Shown: positions 33,600 to 45,808 of the stretch, piece by piece
Layout: each line of letters starts with the position of its first letter
Position numbering within the stretch: position 1 is the stretch's first letter
Assembly: GCA_038373885.1 (NCBI GenBank)
Contig: JAWZYV010013152.1
Location: forward strand, 62,001 to 126,000
Length of the DNA stretch: 64,000 nt
Direction of reading: 5' to 3'
Source of the DNA: Cheiracanthium punctorium
Lineage: Eukaryota > Arthropoda > Arachnida > Araneae > Cheiracanthiidae
Position numbers and translations under genes: made by a program
The notes under the pieces: generated by a model
The model's database searches: none
Told to the model about the DNA's origin: nothing
The model's input: only the letters and a program-made list of their open reading frames with translations

Positions 33600-34075
33600 A
33601 AGCATATTTCCAAACCGTACTTAAATACAAACATAGCCGATAAGCGCACTTATTGGTCGAACCCCCTGTCAATCAATGCAAATGACGTAATGCCATCTCA
33701 GAGTTTTCCTTTTATACATTTACGTCGAATTTCTTCAGTATCTTCTTACCAGATTGCGGAGAAAAGTCTCTCCATTGTGTTTGGGGTTTCACAGTTCAGC
33801 TTTTGTCGGGAATACCGACTGGTCATTAAAATGCCATAAATATTTCGACCCTGCACTATTCCCCCCTTTTACAATACACTATACGTGCAAATCGACCATT
33901 AAAAATACGTGCAATCCCCTGGAGCGTATAAGAACGGACTCACATGAGCGTTGGCCTTTAGGAAGGGTGAAGGGAGGAGGAGACGCATTGATTGACAGGA
34001 GGTTCGACCAATGTCAAGTGCGCTTTATCCACTATTTTTGGATTCAAGTACGGTTCGGAAATATGTGAACGGCAT
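33600..34075. mobile_element. long-inverted-repeat MITE, unclassified
   Basis: Arms of about 80 bp face each other. The left arm has CCAAACCGTACTTAAATAC and TTGGTCGAACCCCCTGTCAA. The complement of the right has CCGAACCGTACTTGAATCC and TTGGTCGAACCTCCTGTCAA. The outer limits and target duplication were not resolved. Confidence 0.65.
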
Positions 34076-34639
34076 AGGATAACTTATTTAGTGGCAAAAC
34101 TATCAATGACTTAGTTTATGAGAATAGCCATAAAAATTAACGCTGTAAAGTACTTCGTTCTAACCTCAGTGACGCTTCAATAATGAGCATTCAAGAGCAA
34201 ACAACAGATCTGAAGAGACGGGTTGCCAGATTCTGCCATTTTGTTGCTGATATAATTGATATAATTAATGTTTAAAACTGCAATAAAAATAATGTATCAA
34301 CGCAGTTTCCTACTTCAAGGATCATTTAACGAAAGCTAAAAATTTTCACTTCATCAAAACTAAACAACCATAAAATATTTCAGTATTCAAAAATTCATTT
34401 CTTCCCATCGCAGAGGTCCTCAGAACATCTAATAGCCTTAGCCAAACGTAAATGTTTTATACACGCGAAGAAACACGGGACATTTGTGCATTTCCATGCA
34501 GGTCTATTCTTTCTAGATAGATAACTACCACTAATCGAAAGCTGATCAACTTTTCTTTTTCAGTCGGGGAGTAGTGTGGCATTACGAAGATCGCCTCCGC
34601 GCACACAACACCCGGCAATTGAAGGCCGGTCAAACGGGG

Positions 34640-34760
34640 TACCTTTTGGCCGAGCCAGATTGCGTCTCATTCCACCACCCAGAGATCTTGGGTTCAAACC
34701 CAGCTCTCGCCACGCGCTCACCCTACAAGAGGTTGCATGGTGGAGTAAACCGGAAGATGG
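34640..34760 (+). mobile_element. tRNA-like SINE head
   Basis: TTTTGGCCGAGCCAGATTGC (A-box-like) and TCTTGGGTTCAAACCCAGC (strong B box) lie at leucine-tRNA-like spacing. The rest does not fold as a tRNA. Confidence 0.55.
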
Positions 34761-35338
34761 AATCGTGCTTATTGGCAGAAAACTCACTTTGCGTTATTTT
34801 ACTGACAGTACTGGAAGCCACTTAGAACAAGAGTTTTCATCTTAGGAGATGAGAATTAATGATTTTTGCTAACGCTAGTTAAACACATGCGCTAAACAAA
34901 GCGCACACTTAACCGAATCTGTCAGCGATAAATGACTGTTAGTTCGTGACAGCTCTTCACAGGCGAAAGAAATCCTGAAGCCACATACTGGAAAATCACG
35001 TGACCTCTGTACAGAGTCCCCATATTTATTTCCGTTCTTATAAGGTTTATGGTTTGCTAAACCGTTGGGGAAGAGTGGCTTAGCAGTCATTTTTGCTGAA
35101 AACTAGTTGTCCCCAATTATTGAAAAACAACTGACTCGGGGTTAAACTTGCAATTAACTGGGGGAGTAATGGACCTCTGGGTCCGATTCCAGACTAATCA
35201 AATATTAAAATAAGTAGGTGGCGAAAGCACGCATTCAGTCTGTCTGGCCGAAAGTCATCTCAGTGAATGCTTGCAGTTTCCGAAGTGCGCCGATATTCAA
35301 TAGGAGTTCCTTCCCTAGAAAGGAAGACAATTTAGACA

Positions 35339-35370
35339 TTTAGGGCCTCAGCAGAAGATGAGGCCCTAAA
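35339..35370. other. Perfect 12-bp stem hairpin
   Basis: TTTAGGGCCTCA and TGAGGCCCTAAA are separated by the 8-base loop GCAGAAGA. No role is assigned. Confidence 0.85.
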
Positions 35371-36239
35371 TTGCGAAAAAAAATACCAATAAGCGCTTAT
35401 AAACGGGACCTGGTGGCCAAATTCACAAACAAAAATTAACGAAGACACTTTTGTCGGTGTAGTCCCTTATCTTGTAGAAATTTAATCTTCAAAGCTTATA
35501 GAAATTAAATTTTAATTTACGTAATTTGGGCAGAATCTCTAGTGCTGTGTATGTCGAGAAGCATACATTGCTGTATAGGGCATTTAAAATTAAGTGCTTT
35601 TACAGTATTTTTATAATGACGCTTTTTCACAGTCATCTAAAAATGTATCCGAGTATAAATCGATTTTCTCAGTTTCTTTTCAATTACAATTTACTAGTCT
35701 TAACAAGACTTATAAGTATTAAAAATAGAAGAGTTTTCTGATTTATTTTGAGCGATACGTTTACAAGGAAATAAATAGGTATTTGTGACAAGAAGTTATA
35801 AAATCTAGCCTACAGTCTATTTTTTTCTTTTTTCTTTTTTTAAGTTCTTGTAAGTGATATTTCTTTCAATCCTATACGAAAATCACAATTTTATAGCTCT
35901 AAAGCTAAAAGTATATGTTGTACATATCTTGGAATAGGGAAATTGCTCACTTTTAATCAAAAACATATTTTTTTTAAAAACCTTTTTCGAAAGTAATTGA
36001 TTGAATCAATCTCGAAATACATTTTATCATAGAAATAATCTGAAGAAAATTAAAATTCGTCCAATAATAATAATTAAAAAAAATCCCTTTTCAACCACTT
36101 CGAAAAAGAAGCGAATTCCGTTGATTAAAAAAAAATATATATATATAATAAAAAACTGTTTTATCGGACAAGATGGGTGGAGGAACATGGTTAAGGCAGG
36201 TATCGTCCTTTTTATATTTCATTAAATAAATAAAAGGGC

Positions 36240-36490
36240 AGTGAATGAACACATGTGCACCAGCCAATTCAAGGGGAAAAAAATTGAAAAAGGCAAGATT
36301 GTTCTGATAGCTAAAGTACCAGCAAGAATGGTGGATATCGATTGTTCCTGCTGACATTATTAAGAAAAGCTGAGAAAAGGGGAACAACTAAAAGAGAGAT
36401 TAAGTGATATGGACTGGAAAGTACATATCGGAAAGAATGGTTAGGTACTAACAAAGTTATGTCATACGATGAAAAGAATCAATAACCTCT
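36240..36490 (+). repeat. diverged dispersed repeat, copy 2
   Basis: This is the partner of 29085-29340. Confidence 0.65.
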
Positions 36491-38208
36491 AAACGTTTGA
36501 GAGGAAGGCTTATATCAAGAAAGACTAATGGCGGTTTGATGAATAGGGATTCCCCTATTCTTCACAAAAGAATAAGGATGTCTTTAAAATATATTTTGGA
36601 ACTGATTAGTGTTTAAACGTAGAATTGAAAAATGAAACAGTAGAAACTAGAATTTAAAAAAAAATTTATAATGTCAATTGCCTTCTATGTTATTTGGAAG
36701 TATAGTTGTTTCAAATTTCAACTTGCATTATTTTTAGGCGTACAAGATTAAAATCTAAGCATAAATATATATTAATGATTACTTTACAGAACCACAGAAA
36801 ATGTTAATTGATAAATTCTGAAAACTTTGCTTTGAAATAAAAATAATACTTTTGGTTGTGGTAAAAATAAAATTTATTAGACCTGCAGCGTAAAATAAAC
36901 GTCATCACTGAAGTACATAAAAGCATGTACTTTCATTTCGATGCCTCGACTTGTGCTGAAATGCATTATGAAAACTTGGTTTTTTTTTATTATTCTTTTG
37001 AGTTTCAGAGATTGTATTGTACATGATTTAATCTTTCAGAATCATACAAAGAAGTTATTTTGTGAAAACTAACTTTCGCGAATATCTTAAACTTTACAAA
37101 CTGTTCATTACACTTGCTTTTTCGCTACACCCATATCAGTCTACTTGGATTACAAAAATTTATCTTTTTGACTAATATAAAATAAATGAGTTTAAGTATT
37201 TTAAGTTACTTTTCTAAGCAACTTTAATTTAAAAGGATTTATCAATTAAAAAGAAAAAAGATTGTCAGGAACTTTTTAAGTTGTGCTAGGATTGAATAAC
37301 CTATAAAAGGAAATTGAATGATCAGACAAGTCACTGACCATTTGCACATCGTTAAAAAAATTATAATGATAATCCACATTTCTGGTAAAATCTTTAAATT
37401 TGTCTTGATATATATTTCATGAAATTTTAGCTTTTAACAATAACGAATAAATTACTAATCAAAGATACGTACTTTTTACTGGGAGAACATTTAAAAATTG
37501 TCTTCGTATGGTAAGCTGCATTATTTTAACATGTCTTTTGCAAAAACTTTAACGATATGTAAAAGCTAGAACTGAACTTTAAATGATTATTTTTTTTATT
37601 GCAATTTAGTATTGCAACCTTTCAAAAGTGATAATTTTCGTATGTAGATCATGAAGCATTAGAAAAAAATCGCTCTGAAAAAATGCATGCTAAACATAAT
37701 TGCGAATACACATGAAATGAAATTATCAAATTAATTATGGCTTAATTTTGGGATACTCGAGTTTTCCTTATAAAGTAAGAATTGAGAATTATAGTGAATA
37801 ATTTTCTTCTCTTCACGAGCTTTGATCAATGAATTAAAAATATACTGTCAGAGGTTATCATGAAAATGCTTTTAATCTTTTATCGTATCACGAGTGCCAG
37901 CTTTTAAGACAAAGTTTTGATTTTCTAAACTTGCGAATTGCTGGTGAGTTTATTGACATTCGCGAATAACGTACAAAATGTAGGATATTGATTTGGGGAA
38001 TGCCGGTTTGAAAAGTTTATAAATATACCTTCGAGCCGGCTTAAATCGCGCGAGAAGCCTACACAAATTTTTGCGTTGAAATAACTATAGATATCAGCCC
38101 AAATTACAGTAACTAGTAGCTTTATAGTAACTGCTAGTAGTATAGTAATTAGTAGCTTTAATGTAAACATTACGTCACTAAGAGGAAAAAAACTTTCTTT
38201 TTTCTTCT

Positions 38209-38582
38209 TCTTTCTAATGGTCGAGTTTGCGGCATACTGCAGGCTTGCTCGCAACGAAGGCTGCAGATGATGGTCATTTCAGTACGGGGGCGACTATCAC
38301 TCAGAACAATGTTTCAGCCTATGAGTGATCTCCAAATTTTGAACCAATTCCAGGTGAGAGACCTAGCACCTGAAATCGTCACTCCCAGAGGTATTGTTTG
38401 AACATGGAGGACATTGGAGCCACGAACAGATTTTACGTGCATCAGCTCCCATTAGCATACATGGTCCCACATCAGCCCATCTAAGAGAGGTCTTCACCCT
38501 CACAAGCACTGGCCAAGAAGGTGCTGCTTCACTTTCTGTGTTCTTATGGGAACATAGCTCAACGACTAGGTCGCTGCGCGAG
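38209..38582 (+). repeat. dispersed repeat, copy 2 (without the 170-bp block)
   Basis: This is the partner of 17256-17792. Here CCCAGAGGTATTGTTTGAAC runs straight through the point where the other copy has extra sequence. Confidence 0.8.
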
Positions 38583-39512
38583 AGAGGAAAAACATAGTTT
38601 TTTGAGATTTCGTACAGCTGGGATCAAACCCCATCATGTGCGCTACAGAAAAATATTCTCATATTTTACTCAGCTAGCAAATAACAAAACACATTTACGT
38701 TGGAAATCTTTTGTACTTCTGGTTGGAAGAGCAAGAGAAACACAATAACCTTTTATTAATGTTAAAAAAAAATGGTTTTGCAACAGCAAAGAAATTTTTA
38801 ATTTGGTGATGAATTCCGACGACGTTTTCCTAATATATAAAGCTTTTTGATACAAGACTTTTAATGTACTTAACGGAAAAAGAGCATCTTAAAAGATTAA
38901 GTGGAATTCCTAAGCACGAAATAATGAATAGCTTGCAGGTAATTAGTTGTTGAGTGAAACTCTTTCTTCAGTGAAAACACATTAATGATAATGTTGTCCA
39001 AGTGTGTTTGTGATGAAAATTTCACTTTGAGTTATGAACCGTAAGAACTGGTGAAAGATGAATTTTGAATGCTGGAAGATGAGAAATCCCTATGTGGTGT
39101 TCAAATTTACGAGCTTTTGCTAGTTATAAAAATATTTTAAATGCGCACTGAAATAAACTTGTGTTCAAGAAAGCAAATACAATTAATTCAGTTTCTTTAT
39201 GGAGAATAAGCAAGGGATATTGATTAACATTATATTATTATATGTTGTATTGATTATATGTTTATACATACTCGAGGATTCAATGTTAAAACGATAATCG
39301 AACGATAAAAACTAATGTTTGTTGGAAGTAGAATTTTTTGTTTTGTTATGTATGTGTTGCACCAACTATTTGGGTTAATGCATTTATTATTTGTCTCTTT
39401 TTTAAAAATTTAAGCTCTTGGAAATCCTTGATTGTAAAATATTATAAACCATTATGTTATAAGAAATTACAATGATTATGTCAGAAATTATCCATTTAGT
39501 AATTATGTCGAG

Positions 39513-39683
39513 CAGTCGCGTAGCCAGAAATTTCTCATGGTAGGGGGTTACGACTACTGCAACTCACATATATGTATACGTGTGTGTGTGTGTGATAAAT
39601 GAGTGAAGAATATACATTTTGTATAGCAAAAAATTCCTTATAGTGAGTTGTGAACCCCTATCCGCCCCTTGGCTACGCCACTG
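39513..39683. mobile_element. hAT-type MITE (CAGTCGCGTAGCC)
   Basis: The ends CAGTCGCGTAGCCAG and (complement) CAGTGGCGTAGCCAA are flanked by a perfect 8-bp duplication ATGTCGAG (39505-39512 and 39684-39691). It belongs to the same family as 22792-22993. A GT run of about 8 units lies inside. Confidence 0.93.
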
Positions 39684-41641
39684 ATGTCGAGTAAAAAAAA
39701 GCAAATTAAGTGTTTTTCAAAATTAGAATTTGAACGATATTTTAACCCATTAATGCCCAGCGACCTATTTTTAGATGGTCGTAAAATTTGTTGGTCGATA
39801 AAATACTTAAGTATTAATTTATTTTCCTATTTTATAATTTCTCGAATAAAAATCTAATTTCTACAAGATACTTAGCAATGACAAAGTGAAATGAGAATCT
39901 TTCACTATCTTATTCCTATTTTTAGAAAAAGAATTACATTCTTCATATTACACAAATGCCGGAAATTTATTTTTTACTTCTGGCATCAACTTAAATTGGA
40001 GAATGTGTTGAAAAAAGTCGGGCGATAATGAGTTAAAACAATACAAAAAAAAATATTTAATTTCAAATATTCTACATACAAATGATTAAATGAGAATAAT
40101 GATTGGGGTATGATTTTTTTCCCATGTAACTTTTTTTTTCTGAAAAGGGCTCTATTATTTTGATGGATATTTACGCTTTAAAGTCAAATTCAAGATTCAA
40201 AAGCTGTCAGATTTAAGATAGAAAAAGACAAATAATAGAAAAAAGTGTTGAATTGTTATAGCTGTTTTATTAAAAAATAAGTCGATCTTGAAGTTTCTTG
40301 AAGGACACCCGTGAATTCGATTAATGGTTTAAAATTTGGATCTTTTTACTGAATGTATATTCAAGAAACTATGCTTGAAATGCGATATACCGCAGCAGAC
40401 ATATATTTTATGAAAGCATAGAGAAGATAAATCTTTTTATAAAATGCTGTTATTTTTATCTTAAAAATATGTTTTTTTTCAATTAAAAATTTCCTTAGTA
40501 TTATTTTGATTTCGCAATTGTTAAAAATATTTTCCCGTTTAAAAGCAATACAATTTTCATTTCTTCAAATTTCAGCTTTAATTCATCAAATTCTGCTGTT
40601 GCATTAATTTCTAATTAACATATGTCATTTGATGCTTTTGTCTTTTTGTCCATTTAATCTTAATACAAGGTTAGTTTTTTGGATAAACTTTTGAAATTTT
40701 ATTACATCCAACAAGTTTGCTTTATGGAGAATTAATTTTGATCAGCACGGCTTCCATACTTTTATTTATACGTTGAAACACTAAAAGAACCCCATTAAAC
40801 CTAGGTTATGTTCTTTGTCATTGCTGAGATCTGCATGATGGACATGAAAGTGAATTGCTTGGAAAGACTTTTTAAAGGGAACTGATCCATCAAGTTCCCA
40901 ATAGTTCATTCAAGCAACTTTTGGCCACCTAGGACTCAATCGAATATAGTTTCTTACTGCTACATGGATCTTCTAGTTTAAAGAAAGGAAGAAAGCTGCT
41001 CAGCTATCTGTTAATGCACCCGAGAAACTTTTGGTAGAACCACACAGAGCCATGAGAAATGACAGTTAATGGCTGGGTCGCAAGCTGGTGCTTAAACCAC
41101 TCTCCTATTCACTAAGAACGTGAAATGAGTCCTGCTTAAGATATAGCTTACCAGTTTTCGACTGAGCAATGGTTGTATTTTGTTTTGAATCTTGGAAATG
41201 TGCATCAACTGGAACACTCATTATGCGAGTAGTTTCGGCAAAAATTGCCTGACAAATTCACGAAAAAAGAACGTTTCTGACTTTTGTCATCTGTTAATAG
41301 CCACAGAAAATTATCATCTGTAAGATGGCAGTGTACAGTACGCCTACTAAAGTCCCTTTTCACCCTCCTAATTTCGGAACATGATGCTGCTATTTTTATA
41401 AACGTGGTGTTTAGGTATAGTAAATTGGAGATACGCTACCGAATGAGACCCCTCACAGCGCCACCTGGTGGAAAACTGCGGAGTTAGCCTTCGTATCTCG
41501 AAAACAGTTCGAGATAGGGGAGAAAAGTGAATTACAAAGTTGTAGAGCAATATCGATTTAGTTCGAAAAGACACCTCATTGACATGGATGTGAAAAACAG
41601 AACGGTTAAAACGTGCATTTGTATTTTCGTGATTCCCTATT

Positions 41642-42768
41642 CTACGATGGTGAAAAAACGACCGAAGAAAGAAGAAAACAATTATTTATAACAATATATC
41701 TATATTTAACATGTTCAAAGTTCCCACCGTCAGCTGCAATGCACATTTGGATCCTCGTTTGAATTTCAAGTTGCACGCGCTGGAGCATAGAGGGTGACAC
41801 GTTGGCACAAGCGTCCGTAATGTGTCGTTTAAGGTCCTGCAATGCTTGTGGAGAGGCCGAATATATCTGCTGTTTTAGGTATCCTCACAGAAAAATGTCC
41901 AGTGGAGTCAGATCAGGCGAACGTGGAGGCCATTCTTCGAAACCGCCATACCCAATTTTTTGGTTCCCGAATACCGTGACGAGGTACTGCTTCACTAGAG
42001 ATGTCTTGTGAGCAGGCGCTTCGTCATGTTGAAGCCATACATTCCTAGGATTGAACACCGGCAGGTTCTCCACAAAATCGGGCATTTCGTTCTGCAGCAG
42101 TTGTAAATACCGTGCGCCTGTTAAGGTACCATCGTAAAATATTGGACTGATCAACTTGTTACTGTAAATTGCACACCAAACGTTAATGCCAAACCGCACA
42201 TGATGTCGAACATCGGTAAAACATCTAGGATTTTCCAGAGCCCAGTTATGAGTGTGTTGCCTATTGTGCATGTCATTCCGTGAAAAGCATGCCTCGTCCG
42301 TCCACACTACATCTGCTAAGAATGTTGACTGGACCTGTATCTGATTCATAACGACGTTGCATCATGAACAGCGTCTCTCGGCATCCCCGTCCAGTAAAAC
42401 CTGCTGAGGCGTTGGTCGGTATGGATAAGCGCCTGATTCTTGTAGGGTTTTCCAAACCTGACTTTTTTAGAGGCCACAGTGTTCACTGATCTGCCTTGTA
42501 CTGCATTTCAGACATGCGAGGGCGTATGCTAGTACCTCATTTGGTTAACTTGCCGTCCTAACTTAGGTGGTCTGCCAGATCGAGCACGACTAGTCATGCA
42601 GCCTGTCTTCCTTAAACATTTTACAGCAGATAGGATGATTTGATAAGAAGGATGCCGGCCTCCAGGGAAACGTTCCTGGTACAAACTTGCTGCTGATCGT
42701 GCCTTGCGTCCACATTCACCGTACGGTAAAACCATCTCACTATAGTCAGCTTTGGAAAATCGCTCCAT
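41642..42768 (-). pseudogene. DD41D transposase, inactivated
   Basis: Translation starts at MERFSKADYSEM (42768). After GRPPKLGRQVNQMRY the frame is lost (42529). The catalytic half continues from about 42349: VVWTDEACFSRNDMHNRQH holds the first aspartate, VWLQHDEAPAH the second, and SPDLTPLDIFL the third. Exactly 41 residues lie between the last two, so it is DD41D rather than DD34E or DD34D. The tryptophan of the usual DIFLWGYLK is TGA (41885-41887), after which GYLKQQIYSASPQALQDLKR continues in frame to about 41690. At least one frameshift and one nonsense change make it non-functional. Confidence 0.85.
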
Positions 42769-42914
42769 GGCTATGACCTTCAACATAGTAGAAACCCAAC
42801 AAGATGTCTCTTTTATACTAGCGGTCTCAAGTGAACAGGTGTGACATTTCTTACGTATTTGCATACTGCAAAAATTTCGAACATTAAGTGCAATTTGCGT
42901 TGTGTTCATGCTGA

Positions 42915-43010
42915 GATCAGTACAAGGATGCAACTCTCGGGGCTTGAACCAGAGTCCTTTGGACTCGAAATCGCAAGCGATAACATTTTGCTACATTGCG
43001 GCGTCGTGTT
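42915..43010 (-). mobile_element. tRNA-like SINE head inside the DD41D element
   Basis: The complement reads GTAGCAAAATGTTATCGCTT and GACTCTGGTTCAAGCCCCGAG, an A-box-like and a B-box-like segment at tRNA spacing. Confidence 0.45.
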
Positions 43011-43555
43011 TAACCCGAAAGATAAAATTTTCTGCTTCTGTTCACAATTCGTGACGTCACAGTGTAGGAAACCACGAAAATACAAATGCACGTTTTAATA
43101 ACCGTTCTGTTTTTCACATTCATGTCAATGAGGTGTCTTTTCGTACTAAATCGATAACACTCTACAACTTTGCAAATTACTTTTTTCCCTGTCTCGTACT
43201 GTTTCCGAGATAGGAAAGATAAATCCGCAGTTTTCCACCAGGTGGCACTGTGAGCGGTCTTATTTGATAGCGCAGATCTAATTTACTATACCCAGACACC
43301 ACGCTTATAAAAATAGCAGCAGCCGTTCCGAAATTAAGAGGGTGATAAGGGTGGGCATACTGTATATTGGATGCAACCTGGTTTTAAAATAACTTTTAAG
43401 AAACAACAAATACTCTTTTTTTTTGTAATGGATTAAATCTGCGCCATATTTTAAGTTTGTGTCGAGAATTGATTTATTTTCTTAGAACTATTCTTTCCGA
43501 CATATCTGAAAAAAATATAATTTAACTATTTAAAGTTTGATCAAAAGTTTCTTAC

Positions 43556-43687
43556 CTTCATATCGACCCTTAACTGTGGAAAAACCTTTTTATCTCCTCC
43601 AGTTATACGCTTGAATAGCAGCGTAACAGACGCATTCCCTCGCGTACGAGTTTCTCTCATTTCATTTATTGAAATGTCAGGCTCACT
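43556..43687 (-). CDS. Synaptotagmin-family protein, exon before C2A
   Basis: On the - strand TCCTTTTTTGCAG precedes AGTGAGCCT, and the exon ends AAG before GTAAGAAAC. Its 132 bp encode 44 residues: SEPDISINEMRETRTRGNAS, then the first C2A strands (VTLLFKRITGG, PQLRVDMK). They run in phase 0 straight into EASDLPPRPYGG of the next exon, reconstituting the standard strand-1/strand-2 start of a C2 domain. It is the most upstream exon I can support; the N-terminal part (in synaptotagmins usually a membrane anchor) must lie further right or beyond the window. Confidence 0.82.
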
Positions 43688-44003
43688 CTGCAAAAAAGGA
43701 TGAAAAAGCATATTAAAAAAAAGACCTCATATAGAATACTGAATTATAGTTTTGAATCAGATTTTGTGAAAAGATTTTGAAGTTTGTGGTACAGTGTTTT
43801 AAATGAGTAATCTCTTTATTCCGTTTATGCTAGAATGTATTTGTAATAGTCGTGAGACAAGTATATTATTGTATATAATTTTCGATAGATACTTTAATAA
43901 TTATGAAGTAAAGCCCGTTGAAGATGTAACTGCGATTCGAAATTTGAAGTTTTTAACTACTACCCTTAATACAGTGATTTAAAAGTACCAGTGCAAGAGC
44001 AAG

Positions 44004-44350
44004 CACAAAAAAGTTTGATTTATGAATCCATAGCTAAGTCTTTGTATTTAATAGTTCCTGAACAAATTATAAAAATATTAAGTATTCCTTTTTAAAGAAT
44101 ATATTTTAAAGAATTTATTTTTAAAACCAAGTACGTAACATGCTATGGATCTACGTATTATATTATTTTTTTCAATGTATTACGTACAACACGTACAAAA
44201 ATGTTTGATTTGTAAACCCAGCGCTATATTTTTGAATTTCATAGTTCCTGACGAAAATTAAAAAAATATTACATAGGCCTTTTTTTTTGAAAATATTTGT
44301 TTAAATTTTATTTTTAAAAACAAGTACATAACTTGCTGTGGATCTACGTA
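44004..44350 (+). repeat. Diverged tandem duplication, period about 190 bp
   Basis: 44004-44157 and 44194-44350 share GTTTGATTT, ATAGTTCCTGA, AAAATATT and AACATGCTATGGATCTACGT or its close variant. Confidence 0.75.
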
Positions 44351-45164
44351 ATACATAAAAAAAAATATTTTTCCGTCGCATTCATAACGATCTCTGGCAT
44401 CCCAAAGTTTCCGCAATGGGCTCAGATGAATTTTTACGTTTCGAAAGATCAATGTGAAAAATTTCTGATTGGAGTAATTGCAGTTACTGTGCATTTAAAG
44501 CACTGATCGGATTTTTCGCGGCTGTTACATCCACGTCACTTGATTAGTGAAAGATCAACTGCAGATTAGATTTGGGTGTTAATCCGATTACTCTGATATA
44601 ATTGGAAAAAATAAGTCTAGCTCATGTACTTAGCTTGTATTATTTTACTGTAGAATAACGAACCTTTTAACTAAGAAAAATGAGTTAATACTATTATTCA
44701 GCTGAAAAAATATTTCTTTGTATCAGGATACCGATTCTTTTCAATTAGAATATAATAAGATTGAAAAGTAGATTTAATTTTTGTTTTCGGGATAACTTTC
44801 TGTTACTTTCATGGGATAGTTTCAAACATTTTATTATTAAAATAATACAAAACTTTGAATATGCTATAAATATGTTCACTCTATCGTCTTCTATGAGAGA
44901 GAACCTGTCCTCCTCCCATATGGGCGCCCGTGGTTTAAACCCTGTAACGCAAGATAATAGCTTTAGCTACGACGGTATTCTATTTTTGAAGTGAAAACTT
45001 CTATAGGCAAGTTGGGCACTTTTGGGATGCGGAAAAGATCAATGAATTCGCTTGACCGTCACGCATCTGCGTGACCGTCACGCTCAGATACATATGGTCA
45101 AAAAGTGAAATGGGGATATAATGGAACATGACGTCATCGAATTTTAGTGCTGCTATCTATTACC

Positions 45165-45290
45165 ATTCGTAAGAACTCCAAGTTATTTTTAAACTGTGCC
45201 CTTCTAGCTTCTACGACTGGTATCGAACTGTGGAACCAAGGAGGGAAAGGCGTGCGTTCTAACCACCAGACGGGTTCGACTCGGAATGAA
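45165..45290 (-). mobile_element. tRNA-like SINE head
   Basis: The complement has CCGTCTGGTGGTTAGAACGC and CCACAGTTCGATACCAG at A-box to B-box spacing. Confidence 0.55.
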
Positions 45291-45493
45291 ATGACTAAAG
45301 TTTGAAGTGATTGTTGTTTCAATTTCGGAATGGGAACTTTTATGTACCTAAATAAATAAATTAGACTTTGACTGTACACTACTTGGTATTAAAATATTTC
45401 GCGATTTCTATCCGTTTTAAGCATTTACGTCCCCAGTAGGACTGTCCAAAAAAAGTTCATCTGTCTGTCGTTTTGTCAGTGACGCTATTTTTA

Positions 45494-45808
45494 TTCGCAC
45501 ACCACGTAAAACTTACTGAAGCGAATGAAATAAAATTTTGTGACATGATAGGTGGTCACTCAATTTAAACTATAGACGTCGGATTTTAAAAATGTTTTGA
45601 TTAGATTTTGAGATTTTTCTGAAAATCATTTCAAACTGCTTACATTTTTGTTCGTACATCACGTAATAACGACTAAAGCGAAAGAAATGAAATTTGGTGA
45701 CATGATAGGTGATCACTTAATATAAGTATAGGTGTCGGATTTTTAGGAAAAATTTTGATTGGATTTTGACATTTGTCTGAAAATCGTTTCAAATTGCGTG
45801 AATTTTTG
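45494..45808 (+). repeat. 158-bp tandem duplication
   Basis: 45494-45650 and 45651-45808 are adjacent copies sharing GTGACATGATAGGTG(G/A)TCACT and TTTTGATT(A/G)GATTTTGA. They follow a CATCTGTCTGTCG stretch. Confidence 0.85.

Larger units (their letters stand above)
41336..43362 (-). mobile_element. DD41D Tc1/mariner element with 300-bp inverted repeats
   Basis: The ends CAGTACGCCTACTAAAGTCC and (complement) CAGTATGCCCACCCTTATC are flanked by TA (41334-41335 and 43363-43364). The inverted repeats extend about 300 bp (41336-41640 and 43055-43362), sharing CGCCACCTGGTGGAAAACTG-type and AAAAGACACCTCATTGACAT blocks. The 2027-bp element encodes a decayed transposase on the - strand and carries a tRNA-like insertion between the gene and the right repeat. 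Confidence 0.85.
25834..43555 (-). other. Synaptotagmin intron 1 in window (17.7 kb)
   Basis: This is the largest intron seen. It begins at the GTAAGAAAC donor at 43555 and ends at the AG before 25833. It contains nested MITE/hAT/SINE insertions, a DD41D element and several repeats, listed separately. From 34761 to 38208 (except the repeat at 36.2-36.5 kb and a hairpin at 35.34 kb) and from 39684 to 41335 I see only AT-rich non-coding DNA. Confidence 0.8.

Noticed and set aside
44258..44494. - strand frame with HLSPLRKLWDARDRYECDGK
   Set aside because: It reads like protein for 20 residues, but it overlaps the tandem duplication at 44.0-44.35 kb, lacks splice context and matches no family I know.
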